Shown piece by piece: positions 1 to 12,330 of a DNA stretch of 64,000 nt. The position numbers and the translations under genes are program-made. The notes beneath the pieces were generated by a model. That model saw only the letters and a list, made by a program, of their open reading frames with translations, made no database searches and was not told where the DNA came from. Each line of letters starts with the position of its first letter. Position 1 is the stretch's first letter. Source of the stretch: Prinia subflava (lineage: Eukaryota > Chordata > Aves > Passeriformes > Cisticolidae); contig NC_086249.1 in assembly GCF_021018805.1 (NCBI RefSeq), positions 79,572,472 to 79,636,471 of the forward strand, read 5' to 3'.

Positions 1-1650
1 TACATGTGCCTTAGTATAGTTTCCAGAAGGCTCTGCTCCATGATCTTGATAGGCAGACTGGCTGGTCTGTATTTCTCCAGGTCTCTCTTATTCCCATTTT
101 TAAAACTAGAAGTTATATTTTCCCTTTTCCAGCCAGTGGGGATTTCCCCAGACTGCCATAACTTCTCAAATATGATGGACTGTGGCTTAGCCACTGGTGT
201 GGCCACTGTGGCTTAGCCACTTCCTGGACAGTTGTCTCAGGACCCAAGGATGTATCGTCTCAGGTCCCATGGACTTGTGCACCTTCAGATGAGCAACAAT
301 GAGCAGTTCTTCATTCTCCCAGTCCCTGCCTTTGCCCTCTGCAACTTGAGTGGTGTGGCTGGAACACTTTCCAGTGAAGACTGAGACAAAAAAGCCATAG
401 AGTACCTCAGTTTTCTTCTCTATGCCCCAGGTAACCAAGTAGCCCACATCCTTCCTGAGAGGGCCTACATTTCCTGTGTTTTCCTTTTGTCACTGATGTG
501 CCTACAGAAGCTTTACTTGTTACCCTTGAATTAAACCTGGCCAGGTTTAATTCTGTCAAGGTTCTTTTCAACTTTTCTTATTTGATCTGCTTGGACTGCT
601 TGAACAATTTCTCTTCTCTTCACAGGCTGCCTGTTCTTGTTTCTACCCACTGCAGGCTTCCTTTTTGTGTCTGAGTTTGTCCAGGAGCTCCTTGTTCATC
701 CACACTTGTCTCTCTCTGGTGCCTGACTTCCTCCTTGTTGGAATGGACTGCTCCTGAGTTTGAAGCAGGTGATTCTTGAGTATCAACCAGCCCTCTTGGG
801 CTTCTCTTCCCTACAGGGTGCTTTATCAAGCAGATCCCCAAAGTGCCAAAATCTTCGCTCCTGAAGTCCAGGAGAGCAGGAATGTTGCGTGCCCTCCTCA
901 CTGCCTTGGGGATCTTGATCTCCACCATTTCATGGTCACTGCAGCCCAGGTTACCCTTGGGCTTCACGTTTCCCACCAGCCTCTCCTTGCTGGTAAGAAC
1001 CAGGTCCAGTATAACACCTGTCTTACCTCATTGGATGCACTGCCGCTTGGGGGAGGAAGATATAATCAGTGCATTCAGGAACCTTCTGAATGGCTCACAT
1101 CCTGCTGTGTTTTCTCTCCAACAGATACCAGGGTGATCAGAGTCCCTCATGAGGAGCAGGCCTTGTGAACATGAGGCTGCTCCTATCTGTCCATAGAGGG
1201 ACACCTCCTCTGGGTCTCCCAGGTGGGTGGTCTGTAGCACACCCCACCCCAGTACTGACACCCGTCCCTGTCTGCCCTTTATTCCTGACTCATAATTTCT
1301 TGGTCAGCTCTTCATCCATCCCCAGGTGGAGCTCCATTCCCTCCAGCTGGTCACTGACACAGAGAGCAACACCACCTCCTGTCCCCTGCCTGTTCCTCAT
1401 GAGGAGCCTGTAACCGTCCATTCCAACAGCCCAGCCACTGGAGGTGTGTCTCCATGATGCTGATAAGGCTGTAGCTCTGCAGGGACACACACAGCCCTAA
1501 CTCCTCTCATTTACTCCCCATGGTGTGGATTTGAACAGAGGTATGTAAGCTGGGCCCCCTGATGAAGAAAACTTACTGGCTGGGGTGGCAGGAATTCCTT
1601 TGTGCTGCCCTTCAGGTGCTTTCCTGATGACCTGTGATCCTTCTCCAGGC
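1..1650 (-). mobile_element. CR1 LINE, degraded ORF2 interior (endonuclease to pre-RT), cut by window edge
   Basis: Read on the minus strand, this stretch carries broken pieces of a CR1 ORF2. Around 1490-1290 the endonuclease-like text GMDGYRLLMRNRQG followed by GGGVAL is visible. Around 1130-1030 there is a degraded version of the GDFNHPDICW-type motif with NTAG and RRFLNA after it. Around 400-190 the linker before the reverse transcriptase appears (VHKSMGPETIHPWVLRQL), and the start of the RT domain runs off the left edge. Frames shift several times and stops interrupt, so it is a dead copy. It looks more diverged than the CR1 at 21993-24400. The 5' limit near 1650 is approximate, because similarity fades there. 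CR1 is the dominant LINE of birds, and this is the main reason the overlapping short ORFs on both strands were not called as genes. Confidence 0.85.
528..553. repeat. 26-bp perfect palindrome inside the CR1 copy
   Basis: The 26 bases equal their own reverse complement without a mismatch, with the centre CCTGGCCAGG. It lies inside the degraded CR1 linker region. It could be a chance product of decay or a small inverted duplication made during repair. Confidence 0.9.
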
Positions 1651-4600
1651 CCTCAGCATCTCATGCTGGCCCTGGCATCAAACTGGAAGGGATGCATTGA
1701 GGTTCTCCTCCCTGAGAAACTTCATTTTAACAAATTCTAAAAACTTTGTTAAGCTTTAAGTTTAATAAATTCTTTAAATAAAACAAACATGTGAAAAGGA
1801 GGGAGTAGTAAATTGTTAGCTACCTATTTAAAAACAAGGGTGCTGCAAACAGTTATTCTAAAAGCATTTGCTTTATCCTGCTCACTAACTTGTAACTCAA
1901 GTGGAATAATTAATTAATTTGAGGCACTCTGAAATGTGCAAATGCATTTCTCAGCATCTCCTGTAATCAATCACTCCACAGGGAGACAATTAATTTATCA
2001 AAATTAGGAATTACTGATAGGGCTGTTTCACAGTTCCTGTACTTGTAGAGAGGAAAACAAAACAATTAATTAAATAAAAAGGAGAATTTCTCCAAAGCAA
2101 TGACTCCCCAGCCAAATAAAATTGAACCTCTTGTGGTAATGATTTTATTTGGGTGAGGTATTTATTCCTTGGTGAGGAAGGTGATGATCTCCAAAAGTAA
2201 GCAGCTTCCACAAACACCAATGCCCAAAAAACTGTATGAGCTCTCAAACTGCAGAGTTGTTGCCAAGTGTCAGCACTTTCTCCTGAGCCGTTCAGCAACA
2301 TTTGAACAGCAGCCTGATTTCAAACTCATTGGCTCACGGATTAACTGCTGAGGTGCAGGTACAGGATATCTGGGCAGCTGCTCCCTCTGCCTGTTGGTGT
2401 CACCCCCAGGATGTGCTGGTGGTGACAGTCCCCACAGCAGCCCTTGTGGAAGACACGACTTTTTCCCTGGCCCTGGCAGAGGGGGAGCTACCAGGCCTGA
2501 GGCTGCTGAGGATGGCAGCACTTACAAAATTTGACGTCTTCATGCTTATCTGGAGCTCAGCTCAATGGAACTCCAAGTTTGGGGCTTTTGAGTGGTCCTA
2601 CAATGCAAATATTAGATAATAATTTATAGAAGTAAGAATAAGAAAATGAACTAACCAAAAGCTTGCCTCCAACTCTGTTGAGATCAGTGAGGCTTTTCTT
2701 TTGAAGCAGTTAGGATTTTGATTTAGTTCTTGAGAAAATATATTTTTTTCCATCAAAGAAACACCAGAAGTATATTTGTTGTTCCTGCATTCAAGTATGG
2801 GATTCTTCCACATTTTCTCTGCATAATGAGTTGTAGACTTATTCCTAATCAGTTAGCAGCAAGGAGTGAAGAACAGATCCTACACACTAGGCTTTATCAG
2901 AGAGATAATGAAACCCACATGACATTTCAGGGTAAGCTTTGAAAGCCTTTTCCTTAGATAAGCTATCATCTGCTCTGTAAGCAAAATGTTGATTTTCATT
3001 AACATAACCATTTGCATAAAAAACAAGATTCTTGTTTCTGAGAACTCCATATTCTCCTGCTGCTTGTTTCCCCCCATGCCCCCAAAGTTTTCATTCTCTG
3101 TTGGCAACTTGATAAATCACTTCCACTAACTCAATTATGGTATCACCAACACAGCTTTATCACTTCAGGTGATAAGGAATAAGCAGCAAGCACAGCCACA
3201 AAACCTGCAGGAATACCGATTGTGTTTCCATGTCACTTGCTCCATTAACAGCTTGTATGGAGTGTTTGAAAAAAAAGAAGGAACAAAAAGAAGACATGAT
3301 AGAAGGCGATTATATTCTTTAATATCTCAGATGCTTACAGCAGAGGTAATGCATAAATTATGAGCCTCAGGTAGGGCCTGCTGAGAGCAGTGCTAGGACT
3401 TTCATCAGCTTCAGTGAGTTTCAGATGGAACAATGCATTTGGAGTGAAGCAGAATACCATTATGTAATGACAAAAACTAGAAAGAGGAAAAAAAATCAAG
3501 TGAGAAGAGAAAAAGGCTGCAGGCATTTTTGCTGACTTGGATATGAAGTTCACAGCAGAAGCCAAAGGAGATCCATATCTAAATGGAAATGAGGAAACCA
3601 CTGCATCTGAATAAGATTTTGCTGATCCAGTCTAATTACCCTGGTAAATGTTCAGCTACTTTAGTAATTAAACTTTAACTTTAGAAGCTAAATTGCTTCT
3701 AAATAAGCTCCTGGGATTTATTTTTGGCGTGGAGATCAACAGTATTTTGTCTTCTACACTACGAGAGTTTGAACCAGGATTCTGGCAGCCATCATTATAG
3801 TCCAAGCCACCAGAAACAGATTTCAAGAGGAAGAGATCCATATTTAAATATAGTTAAGAAGACTTGTGTAAAAAGAAAAACATTAAAGACTTACAACTAG
3901 CAAAATTTCATCTAGTATTTAAATCATTAAGTGCTACAATCAACTTGTGCTATAAATAAAATGCATTCTGTGAAGTTAGGGGATGAAACTACAGTGATGA
4001 TGACAGGTTACTGAGAAAGAATAATGTCTGGTGAATAGTCACCATCCAAAACTTGTTTAAATATTTCTAAAATAGAGGCACATTACAGCTTGGAAAATAT
4101 AAGGAGTACCTGCACAACAGGAGGATCTGTCCCAGACAGGCTGTGAGAGTGATTATGAATAGCCTCCTGAACACAGCTTCCCAGGAAAATGTTGCACAAG
4201 AAGAGGAGCATCAATGTTTGTCTGTGCAGCATGCACAAGACCACTCTGGAGAGAGATGCCCAGGTATGGGGTCCATGCTGTGCAAAGAATGAGGAAATAC
4301 TGGGGAGAGCTGCAGGAAAACAGTCCAAGTGAGTGTCAGCCTGGAGACCAAGCCTTCCCAGGTTTGACCTGAGGCAGAAAGGCTGTCATTGTCACCTAGG
4401 AGAAGGTCTTAGCAGCCTAGGCTCTGGCAGACAGAAAAATCTATCTGATAAGGGAATAGTGGGGTGGTATAAAGCTACAAGGCAAGGGGATAACAAGCTC
4501 CAGTGGGTAGAAATTTAAGTCAGGTGAATTCAACCTTAACACAAGAACTAATCTCCTACTGCTCAGGTTAATGGGATGTTGTAGAGCCTGCAGAGGAAAG

Positions 4601-4804
4601 AAGATGGGTACCTCTGTCAGTTTGTGATAACACATGCCCTTTACAACATGCTGCTCTCTTTGGATCCATAATCCATGCAGAGTTACAGAGTGCTGAGCAG
4701 GCTGGAGGGACCAAGGCACAGGGGATCAGGTACAGAGGGGCTATTGGGGCAGATTAGATCTGGTACAGGAATATACTTGTTTGCACTGCTGCAAGTGGCT
4801 GGGT

Positions 4805-4902
4805 GGATGAAAATGCAGTGACTCCTCTCTCTGGTGCCTCCTTGCTGCTGCATGGATGAAAACACAGTGATTCCTCTCTCTGGTGCCTCCTTGCTCCACA
4901 GA
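4805..4902. repeat. 49-bp tandem duplication, two copies
   Basis: Copy 1 (4805-4853) and copy 2 (4854-4902) both begin GGATGAAAA and share the run CCTCTCTCTGGTGCCTCC. A few substitutions separate them, mostly at the 3' ends. The period of 49 is not a multiple of three, and no gene overlaps. Confidence 0.85.
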
Positions 4903-7900
4903 GATGCTGGGGAACACCACAGGTCCAGGCATTGCCAGCATGTGTTGATAAGGCCATTAGTGCAATGAAACTCTCTGCCTCCAGGCTTTGTGCAGTTGCA
5001 GTTGGAAGGTTCTGGGGGGATTTTTTATGCTGCCAATATTTGCCTACTGTATATGTATTTCAGAGAAAGGCAGAAAGAGGAAATTTAACTCCAACAGGGC
5101 ACAGTAAATCCAAACAGGACGGATCCCAGCACATCAAGACAATTGTTTGGTGCTGGGAGATGAGATCAAGACCTCTTTTGCATTTTATTTAGCCCCTTGA
5201 CAGATGCAGAACTGGGCCAGAAGAAACCTTGGAGTAACATCTGCTGGTGTCCACCACACTGAGGAAAGGCCACCATGGGCGTGCTGACTCCTGTTGCCCA
5301 CTCCTGTCTGACACCACCACAGCCTCCTCGGCTGATGGATTTGCTTCTGTCTCCAAGGAGGAGAGGGTCAATGGGATGCAGTGCCATGGTGGGAGCCAGA
5401 TGGGGTTTCCTACCCTTTGGGCACCTGAATGCTAAGCAGAAATGAAGAGTTTTCAATTGAGAGCTGGACTCCTCTGGCTTCCTGCTGAGCCTGGGTGCAG
5501 CCCTTTAATTAGTAGGAAATAATCGCATTTGACAGAGGAAGAAGCTGTCAAGTAGTATGGGAAAAATTACTTTTGATTTAGCAGAAGTCATTTTAATCTG
5601 AGGTGTCTTGTAGGAGGTAGGTGCAGATATAAAGCCAGCATTTCTGAGAGCAGGTTATGTTGTCTTTTCAGAAATCTTCCCTCTTCACTGGGGCCATGTC
5701 CTATTTGGACAATGGAAAGGAAATGAAAGGCTGCTGAGCCAGAGGTTTCCTACCAGCTGGCACCACCCCACCTTCCTGCTGCATCAGAGGGGTGGCAGCA
5801 GCCAGTGAGGTGGGATCTGCCAGGGCATGTTTAGTTGGACCTGAAGAATGCTTAGGATGTGCAATATCTCTTGGCTTATTTGCTTATCAAAGGATTTAGG
5901 TTTAACTTCCTAGAAAAAGCTGGCACAGACTAAGCCCAGCTCAGCCCCACCAATATCTAGGAGAAACTGGGCTCCTCAGTTCCCAGACCTCTTTGAAAAT
6001 CCCAGACTTCCTCTCCCCTCCTGCCCCTGAGGGACTGGGACCATCTCAGAGTGCTTACTTGTGACTTATTTCATAATGTAGCAAAATAATAATGATATGG
6101 CAGATCTTAAGCTCACTAAACTCCAACTATGGATGCTGAAAACTTAATCAGAGAGAGAAATTAGGCAGCAGCGGAGTTTGTGAGAAATCGAGGCACATAA
6201 CTTTCTCACACTGGCTTGAGAAATTGTGAAGAAGAATTAAAAACAATCTTTGAAAGCTGAAAAACCATTAAGGTGGAAAACTGAGGGTGAAAAACTGTTA
6301 GCAAGTGGTGGTTTTTTTTACTTGTTATTTACTTGGAAAAAACGGTCAAGGGGTTGTTCTGAGTGTCCAACAGTGTTTCTTTCTCAGAAATGCCTGTAAA
6401 AGAATGGTGAAAAAATGAAGATTGCTCTCTTTGCCTTCTGAGAATAGAGAGTCTGTGTGGTTGTTATTTTACCATCCCTAATCCTACAGTGATGTCCAAC
6501 AGCCAGTGTAACGTGGAGTCTGAAGAGCTGGCCATCATAAATGGTTTACTAACAAGTGTTTACAGTGCCTCGTGATAGCTGCTGGCACTAAGACAAGGGC
6601 AGCAAAAAGTGGATTAGATTAAGATAAATGTGAGACACAGGCAGAAACAAGTACTCTAGCAGATGTGTGTGGAAATTAATGGGCTGGTGATAATAACAAA
6701 TTCTGATTCGCCACACAGTAAATGTGTCTCTTGATAATCGGTTTCCAGCAGAACACCAGCCGGGCATGCAGAAGACAGAAACCTAGATGGGGTGACATCT
6801 CCACATTGCCAATGCATTGGATGGACACAGAAAAGCTCAAAAAAGATAGCTGGAAAAGTTGAGTTTGTTTTGTACCCTGCAGTTTTCAAGATTTTATTTT
6901 CTGGATCTGCGACCAAGTCTCATGACAAATAAATCCCCAGGGCTACCAGGGAAAGATTTCTCCCAACTCAAGATGAGATCTTGGCCATGTTCCAACCACT
7001 GCTGCAGATATCCTGTCTGACATGGGGCAGGCAGCCACCACTGACCCCACATGTCTGCTCATCTACCAAACTGGGATGTGAAAGCTCCCACACAGCACAA
7101 TGCTTTGCCAGATGTGTTGTTGAACTTCATGTGTTTATGTTTGTGAAGAGAACATAGGATGAAAGGCATTGCAGAAATGCAAGATATGATTTGTTATGAT
7201 TTAAAAGCCATTCTGGTTTAGCAATGCTACTTTCAAATATTTGCATCCTGCAGGAATTTCCAGATAAGGACTCAAGCCCAGCTTTTCTTTTCCGGTACCA
7301 TTTTTTTAAAAAAGCAGGATTGTTTCCAAACCCTTTGGCAATGGAACTTTGAGCTTGCCTGCTGCAGCCTGTGTGACCACAGGGACCAGGCTGTGGCTCC
7401 ACAGGCATGGAGGCATGGAAAGCAGTCCTGGTTTTGCCTCTGTTCCCTATGAGAGCCTGTATCTCCTCCAGCTTCCCCCTGCACACCCATCCTGGGGGGC
7501 GTTGCAATGAAGGTGACACAGCCCGAGCTGGGACATTTTGCCAACGTGTGTGGGGTTGGGGCTGTGGCAGGGCAGGGAGGGCAGGAAGCCCCAAGATTGC
7601 TGTCACCATGGAAGTAACTGCTAAAAGGACCCACCTCATCACTGGTACCCGGAATTTCTACCCACTTACCCAAAGTAAGGTTTGCATGAATGTGAGAATA
7701 ATTCCTGTGGGATGTCTCTGAGCCCCTGCTAAAATCCAGTAATTTGAATAAGCATAGGGAACTAAAGACAAAGACAGCGGAATTTATGGATATCTGTCTT
7801 ACATCCTAAAATAAATATGACATTTTGCAGTGAAGGTAGCAAGTACCTCCCTGCTCAAAGTCATCCAGCTGAGAACACTCTGGCCACATGTGATGGTGCT

Positions 7901-10900
7901 GCTGAGATACTCTGGCCCATGACCCCTTTCTCTGGCCTCCCCATGTTCAGCCGTATCAGTCCTGGGCCTCATTGCCTCAGGCTTGGGTAGTGAGGGGTCA
8001 GCAGCTGAGTGCAGTGCCCCAAAATCCCCAAAAGCAGTGAGTGGGGACCTGCTGACTTCAGTCTACCAACAGCAGCCCAATCAAACGTATCTAATTTCCC
8101 AGTCACTGCTTCTTGCACACACGACCTGTTAAAAGAATTAAATTAAAAAGAATTCCCAGAGCTAATCTAGTGATGATATGATGAAAGACAGGAGCTCAAG
8201 TATATCCCAGAGGTCACTGATCAGGTTTCCTAGGATGTATTATTTATGGGGCCATCTGCTTTAGACAAGCGTTGAAGTCTGAAGGGGAGGAGGATTTTGA
8301 TGGAATTCACTCATTTAACTGGGACAGGGTGATGGTGGAAGAGATACCGTGGTTTCTTGCCACTCTCACCATCCCTCTCCAAAAAGTGATGCAGTAGTTA
8401 TTTATGGAATAAAGCTGGCAGCAGGGTACCTCTGTGTCAGTGCCTTCAACAAAATGCTGCTGAGCTCTGAGAGCTCACGTGTGTCCTCACAGAAGGGGCC
8501 ATTCACGGCAAGGCCCATTAGCATAAGGGAGAGAGGTGAAAATATGTTCCAGTCTGAGCTACTGCTACTGTGAAAAATACAGGAGTAGAAACAGAGCCAT
8601 GACTGGAATGTGGGAGGTAGGGGGCGGCCAAAAAGAGGCAGAGTGGGCAGGTGAACAGGAAGAATTTTCCCAAGATAGATGATTTAATTACTATACAGCT
8701 CAGTAACTGCAGGATCTGTTTACAGCAATTACAGACAACACAAAGCAAAGTCACAAATATATAAAAGGAAATTCTCTTTCTGATTTAGGCTGACATACTA
8801 TTTAAATAATGTGGGTCAAGCAATCTGAAATAAAATATCTTCATGAACAGAATTCCCTTCTGTCCATCTCCCACAGCGCTAATAGTAGCCACCTTCTGCT
8901 GACATTTCCCCATCACATGTGCTTTATCAGATTTCTAAATATTGACGCTTCCTCGGGGTAGTGTCTAAGCCTTTCTTAGTGATCAGGAGTGAAAGTCCTG
9001 AAAGTCTCAAAGCTTTGGCTGGGAAAGTTCTACTAAACCTTTACACAGAAATTTGCTGGAAGCTACCTGTCAATTTGCTGCCCACTTTCCAGTAATTCAG
9101 ACTAATGACTCGTCAACACCCCCTTTTTTTTGCCTTTTGCATCTGTCTGGAAGGAGCTTTCTGGTCCAGTTACTGGTTTAATAACACAAAGCTATGTACC
9201 GAGGCAAAATTCTCACCCAGTCTTACTTGATTTGTCTCATGACTGTTTTTCTAATCCTTAGTTTTCAGTTTTTGAAAAACATTATCTGAGCAACTAGTGC
9301 TAGCATATAAAGATTTGTACTTCTGAATTGGAGTATTGCTTCAGAGCTGTTCTTCTGGACCCTGGGTTTATGCAGGAAAGTTTTGATTACAAAAACTGCA
9401 GCCTTAGAGTCACAGGCTATAAGAAAGGTGGCTGTGAACAGCACCAGAATTCCTTTTATGCAGTTTTTGCTTAGCTGAAATTTCAGTTTCTGTGTTATGG
9501 AAGGTTTGTCCCAGAGTTGCTACCCATCAGTGTTTTACCAGACAGGGAATTAGACTTCTCTCTGGTGATTTGTTGTATCATCCGTGTGCTGGATGTTCAG
9601 GGTGGGACACACAGCCTGCAGAAGGAGCCTGGATTAGGTCGTTTGGCAGGATTGCTCTTGCTCATGAGTTTCACTGAGGTGCCTTTCTGGTGTAGCTGCT
9701 ATCTCACTTCACCCTTGGCAGTGTGGGGACATCGTCAGGCTCTTCTGGCTGGAGGACGGTCATGGATGGTCATGGACAGCTACGGATCATGGCAGCCAGG
9801 AAGAGGGAGCAGCAAAGGTCCCCCATGAGTGGCCTTCAGCCACAAGTGTAACATCAGCTGCACCTCCCTGAGGGCCTGTGGCAACCTCATCCCCTGCTCT
9901 GTGGCACCCGGACAGTGAGGGTTAGGGTGCTACCAGCTGTATGTGTGCAGTGCAGGGAGTCACATGAAACCCCATCCATGGGGCAATGCAGGCATGTGTC
10001 CCTTGGATACTGCCAAACATCCATGAAGACAACTCCTGGGCACGTGCTTCAGTCTCTAGACAGCCAGCAAGGTGTGTGCAGACAGAAACCTGCATGAACA
10101 TGAGTGCCTGGGGACAAGCAAAGATGTGCACTCTCTTCTTGCTGCAAAAGTTGGAGTCAGCAAGGTGATAAAAAGCAATCATGCCACTGGAGTCCCTTTC
10201 TGTTCTTGTTGCTGCAAAAATAAAACTAGTGGAAGATTTGTCTCTCCACCTCCAAGCCCAAAGTTGTCCCAAGGACTGGATTTCTCTCCCAGATTACTCT
10301 GATTGGCATCCCCTCACTTCAGGGAAATGACTCACAAAAGACAAGACCTTTGGACAGGACAGAGGGACAGGAATTTCAAAGCCCTTGCAGACAAAATACT
10401 GGAGGTGCTTGTCATGTGAGTGGTTTTGAGCAGGTATCTCTACAGAGACTTCTTCATTTTCCAGGAAAATGGGCTGAATACGAGAGCTTCTTAAGGAGCA
10501 CCTACAGCAAGCAAGCCTCCCTGTGTGTTGGTGCAGCCCTTGCTGCTGCTACTGTGCAGTTAAAGGAGGGGTTAATCCTCCATTACTGCTGGATTAATTT
10601 TTGCTGGGTTATTCTTCTGCCAGATTATTCTTCTGGTGATTTAGTGAGTTAAACTGTAGGTAAAGAGATGATGTTGGAGTCAAGGTGGTATAGGCAGTGA
10701 GAGTAGCTCCTGGATGGATGAAGGGAGAAGAGAGGCTCCTCTTGGTGGTGAGAGGTCACAGTGTGTCTGTCTCATCTGACTTGGCTCTCAACATTGCATG
10801 GTGTTTTCCCTTTCCCTGTGCTGTGTCTCGTTCAGTCAGTGAGAGGGTGAATCAGGAGATCAAGCGAAATGATGGGAAGGTTGTTTCTCTCCTTTCTCTT

Positions 10901-11929
10901 GGGGTATTTGCTGCCGAAGCTGCCTCCCTGATCTGGACCATGGCAGGACTCTATGAAGGGCCATATGGGCAGACACAGAAATGTGGGGAAAAGCAGGCCA
11001 GAGTTTGCTTAGCCCACTTTTGCTGTTAAAAAAGCATTCACCTCACTGGAGCTTCACAGATCAGACCTGAAGCTAAATTTTATTTTCTGAGAAGATATCT
11101 CCTCGAGTAAGCACTGATGTTTTCTGTGGAGCCAGCAGAGAAAAGAAAAGGCTTTTGGTGGCTTCCAGGTGCAGTTCCTTTAGGTTTAAAAATCTGTGCC
11201 AGGTGGACTGGGTTTTGCTGAGTAAACAGCAAGCCACAGTGGTGGTGCTTCTGAGGTCTGCATGATCGTGTTATTTCCAAATAATGGCAGTAAGTAAAGC
11301 CTCTCTTCCCAGTGCTCCTGCATGAACGTGGACACATGGCTGGCTGCCTAGAGGTGAGCCCCATGGGCAGTGTCTGGGCCCCTATGGACTGCTTTGCCAC
11401 TGTATGTCCAGGTATGTCCCATGAGCAGGAATATTCACCCTGATGTGGCCAGACATCCTGAAATGTGATCCAGAGGGTACATCCACTAAAAATATATAAT
11501 GTGCCTCCAAAATACAGCTGTAACTGCTTCAAGTATTTAAATTAATTGCAATTTCCTTGGGTCATTTGCAACATTACTGGGATATCCCACTGAAAAAAAG
11601 GAACTTTTTAATATACAGATGCTCCAGTCATTGTCAGTTCCTCATTACCTACATATTCAGATAAATTAATTTGGTATTATTGATGTCCATCTTGCTTATT
11701 CCTCCTGGATCATCCTTAACAAGATGTTGAAACCACTGCACTTGTGGTAAAACACTGCTTTGCTGCCTCAGCCTCGTGAAGTTTTGAGCATAATGGATGT
11801 TTACTGGGAAAATGAGTATTTATGAACCCCAGCCTTGTTCTCTGCAGTAAGGGGAGCCTGCTGGTCATGCCTTTGGCCTCTGGCCCTCCTGCTGACCCCA
11901 GGTGTGCTGTCCCTCCTGTGTCTCAGCTC

Positions 11930-12330
11930 TGCTGTACCGACACACGCTGGTTCCCAGCACCTGCAAGGAGTTAAAGAGCACTGAATTGTTCCCTGGAGCT
12001 GGGCGCTCATCGTGCAGTACAGCCGGCACAAAAGCTGGATTCCTTTCACATGAGAGCATGGGTACATCTGCTTGCAATCATCTTCCTGCAGGCAGCGGCC
12101 CGATCAAGGAGAGATGTGATTCTCCACACTCGGTCCAAGGGGTGCTGGGCAGACAGCCAGGGGGCTGGGGTTTGGGAGAGGCAGGATAAACGCGCCTGTC
12201 GCGCCCGGCATCCCCACCAGTCCCGCGCTCCCAGCCTCGGTCGCTGCTTGCCCTGCTGGCAGGAGGGGAGGCGTGCTGAAATAAAGAGAAACTTGTTCTG
12301 TGGCAGGAAAGGTCACTTCTTCTGGCCGGG
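11930..12330. promoter_or_regulatory. CpG-dense pocket in intergenic DNA
   Basis: Across 12190-12250 there are about nine CpG dinucleotides in roughly 60 bases, with runs such as ACGCGCC and TCGCGCCCGG. CpG is scarce in the surrounding kilobases. Further CpGs are scattered from about 11930 to 12330. No exon was recognised beside it. It could be an unannotated promoter, a distal enhancer or an unmethylated GC-rich remnant. The call rests on composition only. Confidence 0.35.

Noticed and set aside
620..1490. Several overlapping open frames on both strands near the left edge
   Set aside because: They are fragments or antisense shadows of the decayed CR1 LINE.
7127..7642. 171-codon open frame on the minus strand, beginning with a hydrophobic, signal-peptide-like stretch
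   Set aside because: No family resemblance, no splice or promoter context, and a frame this long is expected by chance in 64 kb read six ways. A second overlapping open frame (7272-7673) points to locally low stop density.
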